Positions 33,974 to 41,287 of a stretch of 64,000 nt of DNA are shown here, in pieces. The translations under genes and the position numbers were made by a program. The stretch is taken from contig CAVTRI010000002.1 of the NCBI GenBank assembly GCA_963737075.1, positions 1,054,001 through 1,118,000 of the forward strand, given 5' to 3'. The first letter of the stretch is position 1, and the number at the start of each line of letters is the position of its first letter. Origin of the DNA: CAVTRI01 sp963737075 (GTDB lineage Bacteria > Actinomycetota > Acidimicrobiia > Acidimicrobiales > Palsa-688). Below the pieces are notes generated by a model that made no database searches, had not been told where the DNA came from, and saw nothing but the letters and a program-made list of their open reading frames with translations.

Positions 33974-34951
33974 TCAGCTTGATTCCGGCGAGATCACGAC
34001 CCTCCGCTGCGTGTCCTCGCCTTCGGATTGCGAGGTCACTCCCTCGACGTCCGCTACCGCGTCATGGACCACCTTGCGGTCGGCGGCCGGCATCGGTTCG
34101 AGGGCCTTGCGCGTTCCGGTCGTTCGCACCTCTTCGGCAACCTGGCGGGCGAATCGCGCCAGCGCCTCAGCTCGCTTGTGTCGGTAGCCGGCCACGTCCA
34201 CTCGGAGGCGCCCATTGGTGGCGCCGGTACGACGCTGGACCACAGTACGCGTCAGGTCCTGGATGGCGAGCAGGGTGGCCCCCCTGGGGCCGATCAGGAG
34301 TCCCAGATCGGACCCGTCCACGTTGAGATCAACGGTCTCGTCGTCGGAACGTTCGACCCGGACGCTCGCCCGCAGATCGAACTCCTTGACGAGCCCCTGC
34401 AGGAATTCTCTGGCCACGGCGCCTTGTCGGTCGAGATCCACGTCCACGGTTGCCTCTCCGTCTGTCGATGGCCGGTCTCCGCCGGCCGGAGCCTCTTCAC
34501 CCGGCTCGGCTGGGCGGTCTGGGTGCCGTCGGCGCCGGTTGCGCTTGAGCTCACCGTCCGCCGCCTGGCCGTCCTCGACTGCGATGGTAGAGGCGCGATC
34601 GCCACGCTTGCCTCCGCCCGTGTTGCCCGCGGGTGACGACACTGTCTGGGTCTCAGCTGCCGACCCGGGGTCTGCGTCCGACCCGGTGCTGCCAGGAGCG
34701 AGGGCCGCCGACGCGTTGTCGCGATGCGCTCGGTTGCGGCGGCGTCGATCACGCCGGTCGTCCTTGGATCGCGGGGCCGTAGGACGTACTCGTGCCCGGA
34801 CTCGGGCCTCGCTGCGGACCCTGCCGAAGAGACCGACGCGTGGTTCCTGGATGACCTCGAACTCGGCGTCCTCGTCGTCCACGCCAAGCTCGTCGAGGGC
34901 GGCTTCTTTCGCAGCTTCTATGGTGCGACCTGTTGTCTCAACCCATTCCAT
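33974..34951 (-). CDS. jag: Jag/KhpB-type RNA-binding protein (KH and R3H domains)
   Basis: This RNA-binding protein is linked to YidC and cell elongation in other bacteria. The N-terminal Jag domain (EWVETTGRTIEAAKEAALDELGV, VIQEPRVGLFGR) is followed by a long charged linker of about 115 residues. The KH domain has DLGLLIGPRGATLLAIQDLTRTVVQRR and the R3H domain has ALEPMPAADRKVVHDAV. It is four bases from rsmG and seven from yidC, so all are cotranscribed. The linker is longer than in firmicute homologues. Confidence 0.93.
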   Translation of the reverse strand: MEWVETTGRTIEAAKEAALDELGVDDEDAEFEVIQEPRVGLFGRVRSEARVRARVRPTAPRSKDDRRDRRRRNRAHRDNASAALAPGSTGSDADPGSAAETQTVSSPAGNTGGGKRGDRASTIAVEDGQAADGELKRNRRRRHPDRPAEPGEEAPAGGDRPSTDGEATVDVDLDRQGAVAREFLQGLVKEFDLRASVRVERSDDETVDLNVDGSDLGLLIGPRGATLLAIQDLTRTVVQRRTGATNGRLRVDVAGYRHKRAEALARFARQVAEEVRTTGTRKALEPMPAADRKVVHDAVADVEGVTSQSEGEDTQRRVVISPESS

Positions 34952-34957
34952 TGATAA

Positions 34958-36406
34958 TTAGCGACCTCTGCGTTTTCGATTTGTGCGATGGCCCCGAGCC
35001 GCCCCTGCGCCCGCACCTGTCCGACCTTGACCGGTGCCCGAGCCGGCACCTTTTCCACCGCCACCAGTTCCCGTTCCGTCCGAGCCGGCCTTACCCGATT
35101 TCCCAGAACCCGCGCTGGCTGGTTGCGACTTCCCAGTCGGCGGAGTCGGCGGGGTCTTCCCGGACGTTCCACTACTGCCCGCAGCGGCGGACGCCCCGTT
35201 GGCCGTCGATGTTCCGCTTTTCGCCGGTGGGCTGCCCGGCCCTCCGCTGCTCCGGTTGGCGAACAACCCCCGCCTTACGCCAAGCGGCGGCGTCTGAGTG
35301 CTGCCGCTTCCGGAGCCGCTGGGCTTCTTGGCGGCCGTGCGCGGGGGCGTGGCTTTGCCTTTCGGTGGCGTCGCCGACTTTGCTGGCGTGGACCTCGATG
35401 GGCCCCGACCGCCACCTGCTGTCGAGCCTTGTCCCTGCTGGCGTGCTGCCGCCTCCTCTGCCAGTAGGTCGCGGAAGCGCTTCCGTGCCGGCGGTGCCGC
35501 CGGCGGCGCCGCCTTGGCGGGAGTGCGGTCCGGGTGCTCGTCTAGCTCGCGTGTCTTGGCCTCGACCTCTATGACCTCCTCTGCCACCAGCGCTTTGACC
35601 TTGGGGTCATACCGGTACATCAGCGCCTGCTGGATGATCCGGCACACGTTGGACATCGCGTAGTAGAGGACGACACCGGCTGGGAAGCGGATGCAGAACA
35701 ACCCGAAGATGAGCGGCAGGAACTTCATGATCCGGGCCTGGCTGCTCTGCTGTGCCGCCGGGTTGCGCGACATCGCCTGGATGGTCTGGATGTACTGCGT
35801 CCCCATCATGATCAGGACGAGCCCGAAGTAGGGGAGCGCGGCCCAGAACGACGAATGGTGGGACAGGGCGTTCTTTGAGAGGTCGATCCCGAACGCGTAA
35901 AGCTGGCCGTGGGACGCCACGATGTTGTGGTACATCTCGCTGTTGTGCGGCACGAACAGAGGGTTGGGCACGCCGTTGGTGGTGTGGCTCAGCCCGTCGA
36001 TCACCCGGAACAGGGCGAAGAACACCGGCAGGGGAAGCAGCGTCGGTAGGCACGCCCCGAACGGGCTCACGTTGTGCTCCCGGAACAGCTCCATCTGCGC
36101 CTGGGCGAACGCCTGACGGTCGTTGCGATGCTGCTCCTGCAGCCTCTTCAACTGGGGCTGCAACTTCGACATGGCCAGCATCGACCGGGTCATCTTGAGG
36201 GTGAGCGGCGAGATGATGATCATCCACAACACGCTCAACAGCATGATGGCGATGCCGTAGTTGGGCACCAGGGCGTACAGCTCGGATAGCAGCCACGCGA
36301 CCGGCTTGGCGATCGGGTCGAGGATGCTGTTGAGGCCACCGCTGCTCGACGACGACTTGGCCGCGGTGGTGGTGGTGTCCGCCAGGATGGCGGCCAGGTG
36401 CAACAT
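34958..36406 (-). CDS. yidC: Membrane protein insertase YidC (Oxa1 family) with low-complexity tail
   Basis: YidC inserts and folds membrane proteins with or without SecYEG. The ATG at 36406 (MLHLAAILAD) is chosen because upstream residues overlap yidD in another frame. Membrane segments include YGIAIMLLSVLWMIIISPLTLKMT, LPTLLPLPVFFALF, the SSFWAALPYFGLVLIMMGTQ hairpin and LPLIFGLFCIRFPAGVVLYYAMSN. The cytoplasmic groove region has QRLQEQHRNDRQ-like residues (LKRLQEQHRNDRQAF). The last 190 residues are Gly/Ser/Thr/Lys-rich and end in RTNRKRRGR, a basic tail that could bind the ribosome. Confidence 0.95.
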   Translation of the reverse strand: MLHLAAILADTTTTAAKSSSSSGGLNSILDPIAKPVAWLLSELYALVPNYGIAIMLLSVLWMIIISPLTLKMTRSMLAMSKLQPQLKRLQEQHRNDRQAFAQAQMELFREHNVSPFGACLPTLLPLPVFFALFRVIDGLSHTTNGVPNPLFVPHNSEMYHNIVASHGQLYAFGIDLSKNALSHHSSFWAALPYFGLVLIMMGTQYIQTIQAMSRNPAAQQSSQARIMKFLPLIFGLFCIRFPAGVVLYYAMSNVCRIIQQALMYRYDPKVKALVAEEVIEVEAKTRELDEHPDRTPAKAAPPAAPPARKRFRDLLAEEAAARQQGQGSTAGGGRGPSRSTPAKSATPPKGKATPPRTAAKKPSGSGSGSTQTPPLGVRRGLFANRSSGGPGSPPAKSGTSTANGASAAAGSSGTSGKTPPTPPTGKSQPASAGSGKSGKAGSDGTGTGGGGKGAGSGTGQGRTGAGAGAARGHRTNRKRRGR

Positions 36407-36416
36407 CAGGCGATCC

Positions 36417-36704
36417 TCATTCCGGAACGGGGTCCAGGCCGAAGGGGCCCCCGGGTCGGCAGCGTCCGAGCCGGCGAGCGGCGAGCACGAGTCCCCGACG
36501 GGCCCCATGCCGGTGTATCGCTTCGACGGCGTAGACCGAGCACGTGGGAGTGAACCGGCACGGCGACATCCGGCCAACTCGGAACGACTGGTAAAGACGT
36601 ACGGCCGCGATCAGGACGCGAGCCGGCCGCGTGGGCGCCTCGCGACCCCCATGGGACAGGGGGGCGTCCAGGTGGACCCGCGCGGGGTCCGTCACGGCCG
36701 CCAT
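36417..36704 (-). CDS. yidD: Membrane protein insertion efficiency factor YidD
   Basis: YidD is a small amphipathic protein that aids YidC-dependent insertion. The family core is clear: ARVLIAAVRLYQSFRVG, CRFTPTCSVYAVEAIHRHGARRG and GGPFGLDPVPE with its usual three cysteines partly kept. About 27 N-terminal residues precede the core, so a later start is possible. It overlaps rnpA by 13 bases and lies 10 bp from yidC. Confidence 0.93.
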   Translation of the reverse strand: MAAVTDPARVHLDAPLSHGGREAPTRPARVLIAAVRLYQSFRVGRMSPCRFTPTCSVYAVEAIHRHGARRGLVLAARRLGRCRPGGPFGLDPVPE

Positions 36705-37003
36705 ACCAGCTCCAGGGCTTGCATCAGGCTGTCTCGAAGCTCTTCGTAGGAAAGCAGGGTGGCACTCGCACTGGCCCCGATCAGGTATGCACCGGGTGAC
36801 AACTGGGGGGCTGCCTCCCGCATCAACATCCGGAGCCGCCGCCGCAAGCGGTTGCGGACAACGGCCGATCCGGCGCGCCGGCCGATGGCAAATGCCACGC
36901 GGACAGGCTGGGCCGGATCTCCGGCCACCCAGGTTACCGTGATCGGCCCCACTTGGCGGCGTCGCGCCTGCCGGAGTGCCTCGAACGTCCGGCGCCGCTC
37001 CAC
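36692..37003 (-). CDS. rnpA: Ribonuclease P protein component
   Basis: RnpA is the protein subunit that helps RNase P RNA cut tRNA precursors. The GTG at 37003 gives 103 residues starting VERRRTFEALRQARRRQ. The RNA-binding signature RVAFAIGRRAGSAVVRNRLRRRLRM (RNR motif) is present. The frame is open further upstream through rpmH, but that part is read in another frame by rpmH. No clear Shine-Dalgarno precedes the GTG, as expected for a gene coupled to rpmH 41 bp upstream. Confidence 0.92.
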   Translation of the reverse strand: MERRRTFEALRQARRRQVGPITVTWVAGDPAQPVRVAFAIGRRAGSAVVRNRLRRRLRMLMREAAPQLSPGAYLIGASASATLLSYEELRDSLMQALELVWRP

Positions 37004-37044
37004 GCGCCAGAGGATGTGTTGTCGCTGGGTGTTAACGAGTGAAC

Positions 37045-37179
37045 TCAGGCCGCGAGCCGGTGCCGGCCCTTGAGCCGTCGCGCCTTCACGATCGCCCGCC
37101 CGGCGCGTGTCGACATCCGATGCCGGAACCCGTGCTTTCGAGCCCGCCGGCGGTTGTTGGGTTGGAACGTGCGTTTCAC
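37045..37179 (-). CDS. rpmH: 50S ribosomal protein L34
   Basis: The 44-residue protein is translated from GTG at 37179 after GGAGG. Its sequence runs from KRTFQPNNRRRARKHGFR through MSTRAGRAIVKARR to LKGRHRLAA, the universal L34 pattern. It is hidden inside a longer out-of-frame reading on the same strand. rpmH normally faces dnaA across the origin in actinobacteria; here the divergent gene is a peroxiredoxin and dnaA is not in the window. Confidence 0.97.
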   Translation of the reverse strand: MKRTFQPNNRRRARKHGFRHRMSTRAGRAIVKARRLKGRHRLAA

Positions 37180-37449
37180 TCATCGCCTCCTCAGTCCCGG
37201 CAAACGACGGCCGTAACCGGGACCGCCCGCGGAGCACAGAGTACCCATCGTAGATGAGCCCGGCTGACCCCACCAAGCGCCGAGCGGCGCGGCGCGGCGC
37301 CCGGCCGCCAGCTCCTCCCGACGGTGGGCACGGCCTCCTCGCCCCACACGGCCCCGCAAATCTGATGTGTCAGGTCGACATTTGTTCTCACGTTCGGTAG
37401 CGTGGAGACGAGCACTGCTATCCGCGAACGCGCGAAGAAGGAGACACTG

Positions 37450-38106
37450 ATGGCGCTGCAAATCGGTGATGAGGCCCCGGATTTCACTGCACAGACGACT
37501 GAGGGTCCAGTTCACTTCCACGAGTGGCTGGGGGACTCGTGGGGGGTCCTGTTCTCCCATCCCAAGGACTTCACGCCGGTTTGCACCACAGAGTTGGGCT
37601 ACATGGCCAAGATCAACCCGGAGTTCCAGCGGCGTGGCGTGAGGATCATCGGCCTGTCGGTGGACTCGACCGGCGACCACGAGGGGTGGGCGCGAGACAT
37701 CGAGGAAACGCAGGGCACGGCGCCCAATTACCCGATCATCGGCGATGACGATTTCAACGTCGCCAAGCTGTACGGAATGTTGCCGGCGAGCACGTCCGGC
37801 GACGCCAAGGCCCGCAAGCCCGCCGACAACCAGACTGTTCGCAACGTCTTCGTTATCGGCCCGGACAAGAAGATCAAGCTGATCCTCGTCTACCCCATGA
37901 GCACGGGCCGCAACTTCGACGAGGTGCTGCGCGTGATCGACTCGCTGCAACTGACCTCCAAGCACCAGGTTTCGACTCCCGTCAACTGGAATCCCGGGGA
38001 GGATGTGATCATCTCGGGATCGGTCTCCAACGAGGAAGCCAAGGAGAAGTTCGGCGACTGGAAGGAGCCCAAGCCGTACATCCGTATCGTTCCCCAGCCC
38101 AGCTGA
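37450..38106 (+). CDS. 1-Cys peroxiredoxin (Prx6-like)
   Basis: Peroxiredoxins reduce peroxides with a reactive cysteine. The ATG at 37450 after AAGGAGA gives 218 residues. The peroxidatic site is HPKDFTPVCTTELG (Cys near 45) and the C-terminal half (VYPMSTGRNFDEVLRVIDSLQLT, VSTPVNWNPGEDVII) is the long extension of the Prx6 group. No resolving cysteine pair is seen, so it is probably of the 1-Cys type reduced by an external thiol such as mycothiol. It is divergent from rpmH, in the place where dnaA is usually found. Confidence 0.93.
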   Translation: MALQIGDEAPDFTAQTTEGPVHFHEWLGDSWGVLFSHPKDFTPVCTTELGYMAKINPEFQRRGVRIIGLSVDSTGDHEGWARDIEETQGTAPNYPIIGDDDFNVAKLYGMLPASTSGDAKARKPADNQTVRNVFVIGPDKKIKLILVYPMSTGRNFDEVLRVIDSLQLTSKHQVSTPVNWNPGEDVIISGSVSNEEAKEKFGDWKEPKPYIRIVPQPS

Positions 38107-38190
38107 CGCGCTGGAGCAACCGCCGTCGCGCCGGTAGCGTGACCTTTTCGACTCGCGCTTGATCGGCGCGTGCAACAAGGAGCTGGGCTT

Positions 38191-39387
38191 GTGACCACTG
38201 CTGTGATCGTTGACGCTGTCCGGACCGCGGGCGGCAAGCGGAACGGGAAGCTGTCGGGTTGGCATCCGGTCGATCTGGCCGCGGAGACCCTGAAAGCGCT
38301 TGTCGAACGCAATGACCTCGATCCCGGCCTGATCGAGGACGTGATCATGGGCTGTGTCATGCAGGTCGGGGCGCAGGGCGTCAACATCGCGCGTAATGCC
38401 GCCCTGGCTGCCGGGTTCCCCGAGTCGGTCGCCGGTACGACCGTGGACCGCCAGTGCGGGTCGTCGCAGCAGGCGTTGCATTTCGCCGCCCAGGGCGTCA
38501 TGGCCGGTCAGTACGACGTGGCGGTGGCCGCCGGTGTCGAGGTAATGAGCCTGGTGCCGATGGGGGCGAGCGCCATGGTTCCTGCGGTGGGCGCTCCGTT
38601 TGGCCCCACCGTGGCGCTCCGCTACGAGCCCGTTGGCGGCCTGGTGCCGCAGGGCATCTCGGCAGAAATGATCGCCGACAAGTGGGGCCTGTCCCGGGAG
38701 GATCTCGACACGTTCGGGGCCATGAGCCAACAGCGTGCCGCTCGGGCCGCTGCTGAGGGGCGCTTCGACCGGGAGATTCTGCCCGTTGCGACGAAGGTGA
38801 GGGACCGGGAGACCGGGAAGATCGTCGAAGCCGACGCCGACGTGACCGGCGACGAGGGCATCCGTCCGGACACGACGGTCGAGACGCTGGCCAAGCTGAA
38901 GCCTGCGTTCAAGCCGGATGGCAAGGTGACCGCCGGCAACAGCTCACAGATCACCGATGGGTCCTCAGCCGTGCTTGTCATGAGTGGAGAGAAGGCGTCC
39001 GCTCTCGGTCTCACCCCGCGGGCCCGCTTCCACGCATTCGCCTTGGCCGGCGTCGATCCGGTCACCATGCTCCTCGGTCCGATCCCGGCGACCACCAAGG
39101 TGCTGGAGCGAGCCAAGCTCACCCTCGATGACATCGATCTGGTCGAAATCAACGAGGCGTTCGCATCGGTCGTGCTGGCCTGGGAGGCCGAGCACCACCC
39201 GGACATGACCAAGGTGAATGTCAACGGCGGCGCCATCGCGCTCGGACACCCGCTCGGCTGCTCGGGCACCAAGCTGATGGCCACCCTGCTCAACGAGTTG
39301 GAGCGCACCGGCGGCCGGTGGGGTCTGCAGACGATGTGCGAGGGCGGCGGGATGGCCAACGCCACCATCATCGAGCGCCTGGGGTAA
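38191..39387 (+). CDS. Thiolase family protein (acetyl-CoA acyltransferase)
   Basis: Thiolases form or cleave beta-ketoacyl-CoA in fatty acid degradation or acetoacetyl-CoA synthesis. The GTG at 38191 after AAGGAG gives 398 residues. The nucleophile Cys lies in TTVDRQCGSSQQAL; the second site has NEAFASV, GGAIALGHPLGCSG (His and Cys) and the TMCEGGGMANATI end. Chain-length preference cannot be read from sequence. Downstream, a 28-bp region including the stop is partly duplicated (CCTGGGGTAAGCGGCC twice). Confidence 0.94.
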   Translation: MTTAVIVDAVRTAGGKRNGKLSGWHPVDLAAETLKALVERNDLDPGLIEDVIMGCVMQVGAQGVNIARNAALAAGFPESVAGTTVDRQCGSSQQALHFAAQGVMAGQYDVAVAAGVEVMSLVPMGASAMVPAVGAPFGPTVALRYEPVGGLVPQGISAEMIADKWGLSREDLDTFGAMSQQRAARAAAEGRFDREILPVATKVRDRETGKIVEADADVTGDEGIRPDTTVETLAKLKPAFKPDGKVTAGNSSQITDGSSAVLVMSGEKASALGLTPRARFHAFALAGVDPVTMLLGPIPATTKVLERAKLTLDDIDLVEINEAFASVVLAWEAEHHPDMTKVNVNGGAIALGHPLGCSGTKLMATLLNELERTGGRWGLQTMCEGGGMANATIIERLG

Positions 39388-39445
39388 GCGGCCGGGGGTG
39401 AGCGGCCTGGGGTAAGCGGCCGCCCCACTTCAACCCTCAAAGTTC

Positions 39446-39472
39446 TCCCCAGATTGTGGATAACTCTGGGGG
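39446..39472. terminator. Hairpin with a DnaA box in its loop, between thiolase and crgA
   Basis: CCCCAGA at 39447-39453 pairs with TCTGGGG at 39465-39471. The 11-base loop TTGTGGATAAC contains, on the minus strand, the perfect DnaA box TTATCCACA (39455-39463). The two flanking genes are convergent, so termination is a likely role. A single DnaA box has little meaning alone, but its place in the loop is odd. Confidence 0.6.
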
Positions 39473-39596
39473 AAACACACGTCTGTAACTCCTTCGACAT
39501 CAGAGCGTCACGCTCTGCGATTGTGTGTTCACCTTGCGTATCTGTCGGTGTCGCTTTGCTGCGTGGGTGGTCGCGCGCTTGGCTGTCGACCTGGCC

Positions 39597-39908
39597 TCAG
39601 CGCCAGCGGGTAGCGGCGACGAAGCCAGCCACGATCAGGGCCAACCCGACGAGCAGGTAGATGTTGCTCGTGCCGCCGGGGAGGACGCCCAGGTAGTTGA
39701 GCAGGATGCAGACCAGACCGACGCCGAAGAAGGCGAGCATCAGGACCGGCACCCACCAGGCGCTGACCCGGTACTCGACTGGGATCGGTGCCGTATAGCG
39801 ACCGCTCGCGGGGCGACCTGCCTCTGGAACTCGGCGTCCGGCTCGCTTGGCCGTCCCGCCCTTAGGCGTCACCCGACCGGTGGGCGCGTCCTTGGTCCGT
39901 CGGGCCAT
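39597..39908 (-). CDS. crgA: Cell division protein CrgA
   Basis: CrgA is a small division-site membrane protein that recruits peptidoglycan synthases in actinobacteria. The ATG at 39908 gives 103 residues: a basic N-terminus (MARRTKDAPTGRVTPKGG) and two membrane helices, WWVPVLMLAFFGVGLVCILLNY and NIYLLVGLALIVAGFVAATRW, with the LPGGTSN loop typical of the family. It is divergent from the glutamine amidotransferase gene, as in mycobacteria (crgA near trpG). Confidence 0.93.
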   Translation of the reverse strand: MARRTKDAPTGRVTPKGGTAKRAGRRVPEAGRPASGRYTAPIPVEYRVSAWWVPVLMLAFFGVGLVCILLNYLGVLPGGTSNIYLLVGLALIVAGFVAATRWR

Positions 39909-40020
39909 GGACCGAGGATAGTCTCGCCCGTTGGCTGGCTTGCAGCGGGGAATCACGGGCTGGAAGGCAGGGGCCGGTGGGCGGCAGAGCTGGGTGCCAG
40001 GCTGGGCGGCGTGGTGCGGA

Positions 40021-40686
40021 ATGGCGGCTACGGTCGCGTCTGTGGCCGCCCGGATCCTGGTGATCGACAACTACGACTCGTTCGTTTACAACCTCGTGCA
40101 GTATGTGGGCCAGCTGGGTGCGGAACCGATCGTCCACCGCCACGACGCGACCTCTGTCGCGGAGGCGGCTGCGTTGCGACCCGACGGGGTCCTCGTCTCG
40201 CCCGGTCCCGGACGGCCGGACGATGCCGGTATCAGCCAGGCGCTCATCAAGGAGCTGGGCGTCGACATCCCGGTGTTGGGCGTGTGCCTGGGACACCAGT
40301 GCATAGGGCAGGTCTTCGGAGGTCAGGTCGTGCGCCACCGGGTGATGCACGGCAAGACATCTGAGATCAGCCACGACGGCAGGGGAGTGTTCGACGGGCT
40401 ACCCGATCCGCTGGTTGCCACCCGGTATCACTCGCTTGTCGTGGCCGCCGACGACATACCCCCGGTGCTGGAGGTCAGCGCGTGGGCCGAAGACGGCACC
40501 GTCATGGGACTGCGTCACCGGGAGCACCCGGTCGAAGGCGTGCAGTTCCATCCCGAATCGGTCCTTACCGTCGGCGGCCACCGACTTTTGGCGAACTGGC
40601 TCGTTCGCTGTGGTCAGCCCGGTGCCCTCGCCGTGGTTGACGAGGCGGCGGCCTCCTTGTTGCCGGCCGCCGCCGCGGCGCATTGA
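40021..40686 (+). CDS. Anthranilate/aminodeoxychorismate synthase glutamine amidotransferase subunit
   Basis: This class I amidotransferase supplies ammonia for anthranilate (tryptophan) or aminodeoxychorismate (folate) synthesis. Motifs are ILVIDNYDSFVYNLVQYVG, VSPGPGRPDDAG, the nucleophile in GVCLGHQCIGQVFGG and EGVQFHPESVLT with His and Glu. ATG at 40021 or GTG at 40042 are possible starts; no clear ribosome site is seen, so it may be leaderless. TrpG and PabA cannot be separated by sequence and no synthase partner gene is nearby. Confidence 0.9.
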   Translation: MAATVASVAARILVIDNYDSFVYNLVQYVGQLGAEPIVHRHDATSVAEAAALRPDGVLVSPGPGRPDDAGISQALIKELGVDIPVLGVCLGHQCIGQVFGGQVVRHRVMHGKTSEISHDGRGVFDGLPDPLVATRYHSLVVAADDIPPVLEVSAWAEDGTVMGLRHREHPVEGVQFHPESVLTVGGHRLLANWLVRCGQPGALAVVDEAAASLLPAAAAAH

Positions 40687-40770
40687 GCGTGGCTCCCGTC
40701 GCCGTGGAAGCTCCCGGAACCGCAAAGGGCTGCGCTCAACTCGTGAGAGCCGGGCTGCGGCCTGCGACGC

Positions 40771-41240
40771 TTCGCGCCAACTGGCGGCGCTTGGCGCGGT
40801 CGAGCGCGGGCCCTGTCGCTGGCGGCGCGGTCAGTCGAACCTATGTGACGCCCGATCGCGCCCTGGGTCGCGGAACCCGCGCTTCATCGCGCCCGGCATC
40901 CCCGCAAGGAGCGCTTCATCGCGCCCGGCATCCAGCAAGGAGCGCTTCTTCGCGCCAACTGGCGGCGCTTGGCGCGGTCGAGCGCGGGCCCTGTCGCTGG
41001 CGGCGCGGTCAGTCAACCTATGTGACGCCCGATCGCGCCCTGGGTCGCGGAACCCGACGCCCGATCGCGCCCTGGGTCGCGGAACCCGCGCCCGATCGCG
41101 CCCTGGGTCGCGGAACCCGCGCCCGATCGCGCCCCTGGGTCGCGGAACCCGCGCTTGATCGCGCCCCACCTCCCCGCAAGGAGCGCTCCAGCAAGCCTCC
41201 CCGCAAGGAGCGCTTCATCGCGCCCGGCATCCAGCAAGCC
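40771..41240. repeat. Complex GC-rich repeat array between convergent genes
   Basis: A 109-bp segment at 40771-40879 recurs at 40949-41056 with one indel. Within and after it, the unit CCCGATCGCGCCCTGGGTCG plus CGGAACCCGCG occurs at about 40851 and, in tandem, four more times between 41028 and about 41155 at 30-33 bp spacing. A second unit, CCCGCAAGGAGCGCTTCATC, occurs at about 40903 and 41200. The array fills most of the 600-bp gap between the amidotransferase and pknB stops. Frames through it are repetitive and not credible as genes. Confidence 0.88.
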
Positions 41241-41287
41241 CCATCCAGCAAGCCCCTGGAAGCCGCCCCCAGCCGCGTCCGAAGACC

